A DNA stretch of 64,000 nt from positions 921,001 through 985,000 of the forward strand of contig AP019701.1 of assembly GCA_006738865.1 (NCBI GenBank), written 5' to 3'. How positions within the stretch are numbered: position 1 is the first letter of the stretch; each line of letters starts with the position of its first letter. Positions 45,384-56,218 of this stretch are shown one piece after another. Under the pieces are notes generated by a model. That model ran no database searches and had not been told where the DNA came from. It saw only the letters and a program-made list of their open reading frames with translations. A program made the translations under genes and the position numbers. This DNA comes from Allostella sp. ATCC 35155 (lineage in GTDB: Bacteria; Pseudomonadota; Alphaproteobacteria; ATCC43930; Allostellaceae).

Positions 45384-47474
45384 ATGGCCGAGACGGCCCC
45401 CCTCGTGCGCTGCGACCGGTCCGGCGACGTCGCCCGGATCACCATCGCCAACCCGCCCGTCAACGCCCTCTCCCATGCGGTGCGCAGCGGCATCCTGGCG
45501 GCCGTGGAGGCCGCCGACGCCGATCCCGAGGCGGTCGCGATCGTCCTCCGGTGCGACGGCCGGACCTTCGTCGCCGGCGCCGATATCACCGAGTTCGACC
45601 GGCCGGCCGTGGAACCCGTCCTGTCGACCGTCCTCGCGGCGATCGACGCCTGTCGCAAGCCGGTCGTCGCCGCCATCCACGGCACGGCCCTGGGCGGCGG
45701 GCTCGAACTGGCGCTCGCCTGCCACTGGCGCGTCGCGGTCGCCGGCGCCCGGGTCGGCCTGCCCGAGGTGAAGCTCGGCATCATCCCCGGCGGGGGCGGG
45801 ACGCAGCGCCTGCCGCGCGCGGTCGGCGTCGAGAAGGCGCTGGAGATGATCACGACGGGCGAGATGATCGGCGCGGCCGAGGCCAAGGAAGCCGGCATCA
45901 TCGACGCGATCGTGGATGGCGATCTCGATGACGCGGCCGTCGCCTTCGCGCGGGCCCGGGCCGCAGATGGGGCGAGGCCGCGGCTGCGCGACCGCGAGGA
46001 TCGGATCGCCGGCGCCCGCGGCCAGGATGCGCCCTTCGCCGCGGCCCGCGCGGCGATGGCCCGCCGTGCCCGCGGACGACAGGCGCCGGAATACGCCATC
46101 CGGGCGGTCCAGGCCGCCGTCGAGCGGCCGTTCGACGACGGCATCGCGCTCGAACGGGAACTCTGCACCGAGCTCAAGGCGTCGGCCCAGTCGCGAGCGC
46201 AGCGGCATGTCTTCTTTGCCGAGCGCGAGGCGGCCAAGGTGCCGGGCATCGGCCGCGACACGCCCGTCGCCCGCATCGAGCGCGCCGCGGTGATCGGGGC
46301 CGGCACCATGGGCGGCGGCATCGCGATGTCCCTCGCAGCGGCCGGCATCCCGGTCGTGCTGGTCGAGACGGGCCAGGAAGCGCTCGACCGCGGGCTCGCC
46401 ACCATCCGCCGCAACTGGGAGGCGACGGCCCGGCGTGGCGGCCTCGGCGGCGCCACGGTCGACGAACGGATGGCGCGCATCCGTCCCTCGCTCGCCCTCG
46501 CCGACATCGCCGATGCCGACCTCGTCATCGAGGCGGTGTTCGAGGATACCGGCATCAAGAAGACGGTCTTTGCCGAGATGGATCGCCACGCCAGGCCCGG
46601 CGCGATCCTCGCGACCAACACCTCCACCCTCGACGTCGACGACATCGCGACCGCGACGGCGCGGCCGGAGAGCGTCGTCGGGCTGCATTTCTTCAGCCCG
46701 GCCAACATCATGAAGCTGCTGGAGATCGTGCGCGGCCGGGCGACCTCGCCATCGGTGGTGGCGACGTCGCTGGCGGTCGCCAAGCGCATCGGCAAGGTGC
46801 CGGTGGTGGTCGGCGTCTGCGACGGCTTCGTCGGCAACCGGATGCTGCGCGCCCGCGGCCGCCAGGCCGAGCGGCTCGTCATGGAAGGCGCCCTGCCGCA
46901 GCAGGTCGACCGGGTGCTCTATGATTTCGGCTTCCCGATGGGCCCCTACGCCATGGGCGACCTCGCCGGGCTCGACATCGGCTGGCGCATCCGGCGCGAG
47001 AAGGGGCTGGTCTCGCCGGTGGCCGACCGGCTGTGCGAGATGGGGCGGTTCGGCCAGAAGACCGGGGCGGGCTGGTATCGCTACGAGGCGGCAAGCCGCA
47101 GCCCGATTCCCGATCCCGCGGTCGAGGCGATCATCCTCGAGGAGGCGGCGCGGGCCGGCATCGCCCGCCGCGCGATCGACGACGGAGAGATCCTGGATCG
47201 GCTGCTGCTACCGATGGTCAACGAGGGTGCGCGGATCCTGGAGGAGGGGATCGCGCTGCGCCCGGGCGACATCGACATCGTCTGGGTCCATGGCTACGGC
47301 TGGCCGGTGCAGGAAGGTGGCCCGATGCACTGGGCCGATGCGCGCGGCCTGGGCGCGATCCGCGACCGCCTCCTGGAGCTGCAGCACCAGCATGGGGACG
47401 ATTTCCGGCCGGCCGCGCTGATCGAGCGGCTGGCGGCCGAGGGCAAGGGCTTCCGCGACCTGCCGCGGCCATAG
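45384..47474 (+). CDS. fadJ: Bifunctional enoyl-CoA hydratase / 3-hydroxyacyl-CoA dehydrogenase
   Basis: 696 residues, the short alpha-subunit type of beta-oxidation enzyme. The N-terminal crotonase domain keeps both catalytic Glu (GGGLELALAC and LPEVKLGIIPGGGG) and FVAGADITEF. The dehydrogenase part has the NAD site AVIGAGTMGGGIAMSLAAAG, ATNTSTLDVDDIA and the catalytic His in GLHFFSPANIMKLLEIV. It hydrates 2-enoyl-CoA and oxidises the product. No thiolase gene is adjacent. FadJ, FadB or FadN naming cannot be fixed from sequence alone. Confidence 0.92.
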   Translation: MAETAPLVRCDRSGDVARITIANPPVNALSHAVRSGILAAVEAADADPEAVAIVLRCDGRTFVAGADITEFDRPAVEPVLSTVLAAIDACRKPVVAAIHGTALGGGLELALACHWRVAVAGARVGLPEVKLGIIPGGGGTQRLPRAVGVEKALEMITTGEMIGAAEAKEAGIIDAIVDGDLDDAAVAFARARAADGARPRLRDREDRIAGARGQDAPFAAARAAMARRARGRQAPEYAIRAVQAAVERPFDDGIALERELCTELKASAQSRAQRHVFFAEREAAKVPGIGRDTPVARIERAAVIGAGTMGGGIAMSLAAAGIPVVLVETGQEALDRGLATIRRNWEATARRGGLGGATVDERMARIRPSLALADIADADLVIEAVFEDTGIKKTVFAEMDRHARPGAILATNTSTLDVDDIATATARPESVVGLHFFSPANIMKLLEIVRGRATSPSVVATSLAVAKRIGKVPVVVGVCDGFVGNRMLRARGRQAERLVMEGALPQQVDRVLYDFGFPMGPYAMGDLAGLDIGWRIRREKGLVSPVADRLCEMGRFGQKTGAGWYRYEAASRSPIPDPAVEAIILEEAARAGIARRAIDDGEILDRLLLPMVNEGARILEEGIALRPGDIDIVWVHGYGWPVQEGGPMHWADARGLGAIRDRLLELQHQHGDDFRPAALIERLAAEGKGFRDLPRP

Positions 47475-47504
47475 CACCATCGCAGGGCCGCGAAGAACGA
47501 AGGA

Positions 47505-47529
47505 GGCCGAGCAGCGACGCTGCTCGGCC
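47505..47529 (-). terminator. Terminator between fadJ-like gene and katG
   Basis: An 11-bp perfect stem (GGCCGAGCAGC, 3-base loop) eight bases after the katG stop, followed on the minus strand by TCCTTCGTTCTTCG. It probably serves both convergent genes. Confidence 0.75.
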
Positions 47530-47536
47530 CCTCGGG

Positions 47537-50799
<3,263 letters not shown>

Positions 50800-51994
50800 C
50801 GGCCAAGCCGGCGAGTCCGAAGACGGCGATGGTGCCGGCCATCGGCAGCGCCGATCCGTCATGCAGCAGCCCGACCAGGCCGGATGCGATCGCCGCCAGC
50901 GAGAACTGCAGCGTTCCGAGCAGGGCCGATGCGACGCCGGCATTGCGTCCGTAGGGCGCCATCGCCAGGGCGGCGGCGTTCGGCATGATGAAGCCGAGAC
51001 AGGCGACATAGACGAAGATGGGCACGAACAGGCCGAGGAAGCCTCCCGCGCCGGTCGCGCCGGTGGCGATCAGGACGAGGGCGGCCGCCCCCTGGACGAG
51101 TTGCGCCGCGCGCATGGCGCGCTCGTGGCTGCCGGGCGGCAGCAGGCGGCCGTTGACCTGGGCGGCCGCGACGAAGCCGATCGCGTTCAGGCCGAAGACC
51201 CAGCCGTACTGCTGGGCCGAAATGCCGTGGAGGTCGATGAAGACGAACGGCGAGCCGGCGATGTAGGCGAACATGCCGGCCATGCCGAGGCCGCCGCCGG
51301 CGGCATAGCCCATGTAGCGCGCATCGCGCAGGATGCGCCCGTAGTCGGCGACCGCGCGGCCGAAGGCGAGCGGCCGCGAGGGATCGGCCGGGTGCGTCTC
51401 CGGGAGGCGCCAGTGCACGGCCGCCAGCGCGAGCAGCGCATAGGCCGCGAGGATCCAGAAGATCGTCGGCCAGACCGACCAGACGAGGACGATGCCGCCG
51501 ATCACCGGCGCCAGGATCGGCGCCAGGCCGGTCACCAGCATCAGCGAGGAATAGGCCCGGGCCGCGTCCTTGGGATCGAAGAGGTCGCGCACCATCGCCC
51601 GGGCGATGACCATGCCGGAGCAGGCGCCGACCGCCTGGACGAAGCGCAGCACGGTCAGCACCTCGGCCGAGGGCGCCAGCGCGCAGCCGATCGAGGCCAG
51701 GACATAGAGCCCGAGCCCGAAATAGAGCGGCGGCTTGCGGCCGAAGCGGTCCGTCACCGGGCCGTAGGACGCCTGGCCGAGGGCGAATCCCAGAAAGAAG
51801 GCCGCCAGCGTGCGCTGGACGGCATCGGTCGAGGCACCGAGCGCCAGCTCCATCTGCGGGAAGGCCGGCAGGTACATGTCGATCGAGAGCGGGGCGAACG
51901 CGGTCAGCGCCCCCAGGATGATGAGCAGTTCGGTTTTCGGAGGACGCATCTTCTGCCTTGCACGGCCGGGAGGCCGGCCGCTAACGTAAGGAGG

Positions 51995-52005
51995 CTTATA
52001 ATAAG
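51995..52005. promoter_or_regulatory. Small palindrome, candidate MarR operator
   Basis: CTTAT-A-ATAAG, perfect 5-base arms, in the spacer between the divergent MFS and marR genes. It is AT-rich in an otherwise GC-rich region. Confidence 0.4.
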
Positions 52006-52035
52006 TTCGATCAGCCTTCGCCACGGGAGGAAGGG

Positions 52036-52521
52036 CTGGCCCACGAGTTCGAACGCCACCTCGGCTTCCTGCTGCACGATGTCGCCCGACTGTTGCGCAA
52101 GCGCTACGATCGCAAGGCGCGTGCCTTGGGGCTGAGCCGGGCGCAATGGTCGGTGCTGGCCCACCTGTCGCGCAACGAGGGCATCCATCAGGGCGGCCTC
52201 GCCGACATCCTGGAGGTCGAGCCGATCACGCTGGCGCGGATGGTCGATCGCCTGGAGGGCGCCGGTCTGGTCGAGCGCCGCTCCGACCCCACGGACCGCC
52301 GGGTCAAGCGACTGCACATGATGGAGGCGGCAGCACCCGTGCTGGAGCAGATGCGCACACTCGGCGCCGACACGCGCGAGGAAGCGCTGGCAGGCATCGC
52401 GGGAGCGGACCGCGAGCAGATGGTCGAGCTTCTGGCCCGGATGAAGGCCAACCTGCTGGGCCTGGATCCCTGCGATCCGGAGACGCCCGACGTCCCGGAG
52501 GCGGAGCGGAAGGATGCCTGA
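52036..52521 (+). CDS. MarR family regulator, apparent CTG start
   Basis: 161 residues if translation begins at CTG 52036, which follows GGGAGGAAGGG directly. The frame is open back to a TAA at 51982 with no ATG, GTG or TTG before 52093. That TTG has no ribosome site and would delete the first dimerisation helix (HEFERHLGFLLHDVARLLRK). The winged helix is GLSRAQWSVLAHLSRNEG, ADILEVEPITLARMVDRLEG, VERRSDPTDRRVKRL. It likely represses the downstream emrAB-type pump and the divergent MFS gene, and releases DNA on binding small phenolics (family knowledge). Confidence 0.85.
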   Translation: MAHEFERHLGFLLHDVARLLRKRYDRKARALGLSRAQWSVLAHLSRNEGIHQGGLADILEVEPITLARMVDRLEGAGLVERRSDPTDRRVKRLHMMEAAAPVLEQMRTLGADTREEALAGIAGADREQMVELLARMKANLLGLDPCDPETPDVPEAERKDA

Positions 52522-53665
52522 AGGCGGCAACGTCGAACTCGGCCGCGCCGATCCGATGGCCGCCGCGCGGGCCCGCCGGCGCCGGCTGCGGCGCCTTTTC
52601 CTGATGGTGGTGGTGCCGTCGCTGGCGGCCGCCGGCGCATTCGCCCTCTATCTCAACGGCGGCCGCTACGTCGTCACCGACAATGCCTATATCCGTGCCG
52701 ACAAGGTGACCGTCTCGACCGACATCTCCGGCGTGGTCACTGCGGTGCTGGTGGCCGAGAACGATGCCGTGGTGCCGGGACAGCCGCTGTTCCGCTTCGA
52801 CGCAGAGCCGTTCGAACTGGCCGAGGCGGCGGCCCGCGCCAATCTCGGGGCGGTGCTCGCCGAGATCCGGACGATGCAGGCCAATTATCGCCAGAAGGTC
52901 GAGGAAATCCGGCTGGCCGACGCCGATGCCGCCTATCAGGAGCGCGAGTTCCAGCGCCAGTCGGAACTGGGCCGGCGGGGCGTGGCGGCGGCATCGGTGC
53001 TGGATCAGGCCCGCATCGCCTATGCGCGCGCCCGCCAGCGGGCCGCAGCCGTGCGCGAGGAGGCGGCAGCGGTGCTGGCCTCGCTCGGCGGCAGCCCGGC
53101 CGCCGATCCCGCAGGCCATCCGCGGGCGCTCCAGGCCCGGGCGCAGCTCGACCGGACGCTGCGCGAGCGCCGGCGAACGCTGGTGACGGCCCCTGCGGCG
53201 GGCATCGTCGTCAGCGTCGGCGCACTGCAGCCCGGCGAGTATCTCGAAGCCGGCAAGCCGGCCTTCACGCTGGTGCGCACCGACCATCTCTGGGTCGACG
53301 CCAGCCCCAAGGAGACCGACCTGACGCATGTCGCCCTCGGCAATCCGGCGACCGTCACCGTCGATACCTATCCCGGCCGGACCTGGACGGCGCGCGTCGA
53401 GAGCCTCAGCCCCGCGAGCGGGGCGGAGTTCGCGATCCTGCCGCCGCAGAACGCCAGCGGCAACTGGATCAAGGTGGTGCAGCGGATCCCGATGCGGGTC
53501 GTCGTCGAACCGCAGCCGGACGGCCCGGTGCTGCGCTCGGGCATGAGCGCGGTCGTCACGGTCGACACCGGCCGCGAGCGCACGCTCGCCTCGGTCTGGT
53601 CCGACCTTCGCCGCTGGCTCGGCATCGGCGCGGCGGCAGGGCCGGCGACCGGCCGGCCGGGGTGA
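52514..53665 (+). CDS. emrA: HlyD/EmrA-type membrane fusion protein
   Basis: 383 residues. One N-terminal membrane anchor (about 28-47) is followed by YVVTDNAYIRADKVTVSTDI (lipoyl half), a coiled-coil hairpin (~95-180) and APAAGIVVSVGALQPGEYLE (second half), then beta-barrel segments. It links the inner-membrane EmrB pump to an outer-membrane channel. The start overlaps marR by eight bases. Confidence 0.92.
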   Translation: MPEGGNVELGRADPMAAARARRRRLRRLFLMVVVPSLAAAGAFALYLNGGRYVVTDNAYIRADKVTVSTDISGVVTAVLVAENDAVVPGQPLFRFDAEPFELAEAAARANLGAVLAEIRTMQANYRQKVEEIRLADADAAYQEREFQRQSELGRRGVAAASVLDQARIAYARARQRAAAVREEAAAVLASLGGSPAADPAGHPRALQARAQLDRTLRERRRTLVTAPAAGIVVSVGALQPGEYLEAGKPAFTLVRTDHLWVDASPKETDLTHVALGNPATVTVDTYPGRTWTARVESLSPASGAEFAILPPQNASGNWIKVVQRIPMRVVVEPQPDGPVLRSGMSAVVTVDTGRERTLASVWSDLRRWLGIGAAAGPATGRPG

Positions 53666-55176
53666 GCGTCGCCGAGCCGAGCCGGACGGCAGCCGGCGGC
53701 GGGCGGGTCGCCGTCACCGGCTGCGTCATGCTGGCGACGATCATGCAGGCGCTCGACACGACGATCGCCAACGTCGCCGTCCCCTACATGCAGGCGAGCC
53801 TCAACACCTCGCTCGACCAGGTGACCTGGGTGCTCACCTCCTACATCGTCGCCGCCGCGATCATGACGCCGCCGACGGGCTGGCTCGCCCGGCGGTTCGG
53901 CCGCAAGGAGGTGTTCATCGTCGCCGTCGCCGGCTTCACCGTGACCTCCATCCTCTGCGGCGCCGCGCAGTCGCTGGAGCAGATGGTGGCGTTCCGCCTG
54001 TTGCAGGGCATGTTCGGCGCGCCGCTGGTGCCGCTGTCGCAGCAGGTCCTGCTCGACATCTATCCGCGCGAGCGGCATGGCGAGGCGATGGCGATCTGGG
54101 GCGTCGGCGTCATGGTCGGCCCGATCCTCGGCCCGACGCTCGGCGGCTGGCTGACCGAGCATTACCACTGGCGGTGGGTTTTCTACATCAACCTGCCGAT
54201 CGGCATCGTGACCCTGCTCGGGCTGGCGGCGTTCCTCGACCGGACCGGGCGCGACCGGCGCCTGCGCATGGACTGGGCGGGATTCGGTCTGCTCTCGCTG
54301 GCGGTCGGGGCCTTCCAGCTCATGCTGGATCGCGGCGAGCATCTCGACTGGTTCACCTCGGCCGAGATCGTCATCGAGGCGATGATCGCCGCGCTCGCCA
54401 TCTATCTCTTCCTCGTCCATGTCCTGACGACGGACCGGCCGTTCGTCGACCTCTCGATCTTCCGCGACCGCAACTTCTCGTCCGGCGTCGTGCTGATCGG
54501 CATCACTGCCTTCATCCTGTTTGGCTCGCTCGCGCTGCTGACGCCCTTCATGCAGTCGCTGCTGGGGTACCCCGTGCTCACCGCCGGCATGATCCTGGCG
54601 CCGCGCGGGATGGGCACCATGCTGGCCATGTTCCTGGTCGGGCGGCTGATCGGGCGGGTCGACATCCGCATCCTGCTGACGATCGGCTACGGCCTGCTGG
54701 CCCTGACCCTGCACGACATGGCCGGATTCACCCTGGAGGTCGGCTTCGAACGCTTCCTCGCATCGGGCTTCATCCAGGGCATGGGCTTCGGCTTCTGCTT
54801 CGTGCCGATCAGCACGCTCGCCTTCACGACGCTGGCGCCCGACCATCGGCCGCAGGGCACCTCGCTCTTCAGCCTGCTGCGCAACATCGGCGGCAGCGTC
54901 GGCATCTCCATCGTCATCTTCCTGCTGACGCGCGGCGGCCAGGCGGCACGGTCCGACCTGGTCGGCTTCGTCCACCCGCTGGCGCCCGCGATCCAGGCGC
55001 ACGGCCTGCCCGAAGCTTGGAGCCTCGATACGGTCGAGGGGCTGTCGGCGATCCAGGCCGAGATCGTCCGCCAGTCGACCGCCATTGCCTATTTCGCCGA
55101 CTTCCAGCTCCTGGCGCTGATCGCCATGCTCGGCATTCCGATCGCCCTGCTGGCCCGGCCTCCGTCCCGGCGCTAG
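53662..55176 (+). CDS. emrB: EmrB/QacA-type 14-helix MFS drug exporter
   Basis: 504 residues from a GTG overlapping the emrA stop (GTGA). It starts VTGCVMLATIMQALDTTIAN, followed by WVLTSYIVAAAIMTPPTGWL and RRFGRKEVF (motif A), with motif C near GPILGPTLGGWLTEHYHWRW. It is the DHA2 family, proton-driven export of lipophilic drugs with EmrA. marR-emrA-emrB form one tightly coupled operon. Confidence 0.93.
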   Translation: MSVAEPSRTAAGGGRVAVTGCVMLATIMQALDTTIANVAVPYMQASLNTSLDQVTWVLTSYIVAAAIMTPPTGWLARRFGRKEVFIVAVAGFTVTSILCGAAQSLEQMVAFRLLQGMFGAPLVPLSQQVLLDIYPRERHGEAMAIWGVGVMVGPILGPTLGGWLTEHYHWRWVFYINLPIGIVTLLGLAAFLDRTGRDRRLRMDWAGFGLLSLAVGAFQLMLDRGEHLDWFTSAEIVIEAMIAALAIYLFLVHVLTTDRPFVDLSIFRDRNFSSGVVLIGITAFILFGSLALLTPFMQSLLGYPVLTAGMILAPRGMGTMLAMFLVGRLIGRVDIRILLTIGYGLLALTLHDMAGFTLEVGFERFLASGFIQGMGFGFCFVPISTLAFTTLAPDHRPQGTSLFSLLRNIGGSVGISIVIFLLTRGGQAARSDLVGFVHPLAPAIQAHGLPEAWSLDTVEGLSAIQAEIVRQSTAIAYFADFQLLALIAMLGIPIALLARPPSRR

Positions 55177-55613
55177 CTTCCCGCGGGCGCCGCCCGGCTG
55201 AGGATCAGGTCGATCTCGGCAATGGCCAGGCCGAACTTGGCGATGCGGATCGCGACCGTTGCGACGTTCGGGGTCTGCGGCACCAGTTCCTCTTCGCAGG
55301 CGAGCCGCCAGGAGCGCGGGCCGACCGGCACGTCGACGAGATAGCGCCAGAGCAGGCCGCCGCCGTCCGTCCGCCGCGCCTCGGCGGTGCCGACCACATC
55401 GGAGCCGATGCCGGAATAGCCCTCCGCCGTCGGCCGGATGCGCCACATCCGCCGTTCCGGGGCGGCGCCGTCCATGCGCCAGTCCTGGTCGAGCGTCAGC
55501 ACCGCCCCGTCCCAGCGGCCGCGCAGGGTCGCCGTCAGTCCACGCTCGCGGCCGCTGCGTCGGTCGACGGCGTGACCCCAGCCGTACAGCAACCCCGAGT
55601 AGAAGGATTCCAT
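55173..55613 (-). CDS. DUF3833-like protein
   Basis: 146 residues. MESFYSGLLYGWGHAVDRRS, LRGRWDGAVLTLDQDWRMDG, RMWRIRPTAEGYSGIGSDVV and GTAEA follow the DUF3833 pattern (a lipocalin-like beta barrel, often lipoprotein; no signal is seen here). A GTG at 55634 is an alternative start. The gene end overlaps emrB by four bases. Function is unknown. Confidence 0.7.
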   Translation of the reverse strand: MESFYSGLLYGWGHAVDRRSGRERGLTATLRGRWDGAVLTLDQDWRMDGAAPERRMWRIRPTAEGYSGIGSDVVGTAEARRTDGGGLLWRYLVDVPVGPRSWRLACEEELVPQTPNVATVAIRIAKFGLAIAEIDLILSRAAPAGS

Positions 55614-55693
55614 GCGAAATGGTTCTATTTCCACGTCCCACAGGCTCCCGCTACGCGCGCGACATGATAGGGTCACAGCAATAAGTAGGGAGA

Positions 55694-56137
55694 ATGATGG
55701 CCCGGACCAAACCGAAGCCACCTCCGGCGGAGCGAGGCCGGATCCTCTTCGTCGACGACGAGCCTGATCTGGTCGAGCCCCTGATTGCGGTGGCGCAGAG
55801 CATCGGCTTCTCGACGGTCCTCGTCCAGGACGGCGCGGCCTTCACCGCGGCGATGGCGGACTTCCGTCCGACGCATGTCGTGGTCGATCTCGTCATGCCG
55901 CAGATCGACGGCATCGACGTGCTGCTCGCCCTGGCGCAACAGGCCGACCGGCCGCGCATCTTCGTCATGACCGGCTATCACTGGGCGGTCATGGAGTCCG
56001 CGAAGATCCTGGCGGAAAAGCATGAACTGAATGCCATTTCCTGGCTCCGGAAGCCAATCGACCTCGACGCGTTCGAAGCGCTGCTGGAGGAACCTGGAGC
56101 GGGGGACTCGACACGCATGCCGAGTGCAGTAGATTGA
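55694..56137 (+). CDS. Stand-alone response regulator receiver domain
   Basis: 147 residues, one CheY-like domain and no output domain. Asp21-Asp22 (FVDDEPDL), the phosphorylation site Asp65 (VVVDLVMPQ), Thr93 (FVMTGYH) and Lys120 (WLRKPID) are all present. GTAGGGAGA precedes paired ATGs. No histidine kinase is adjacent. It lies 81 bases upstream of the giant repeat-protein gene and may share its transcript; a functional link is speculation. Confidence 0.9.
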   Translation: MMARTKPKPPPAERGRILFVDDEPDLVEPLIAVAQSIGFSTVLVQDGAAFTAAMADFRPTHVVVDLVMPQIDGIDVLLALAQQADRPRIFVMTGYHWAVMESAKILAEKHELNAISWLRKPIDLDAFEALLEEPGAGDSTRMPSAVD

Positions 56138-56218
56138 TCCCTGCAACGTCCTTCATCACGGAACGGAACCCGCGAACGCCCGGATAATTGTTCGTTATAG
56201 CGACCATCGAGGTGGACC

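Noticed and set aside
56160-56218. Possible EcfG promoter before the acidic repeat gene (GGAAC ... CGTT)
   Set aside because: The spacing between elements is about 23 bases or more, outside the 16-17 expected.
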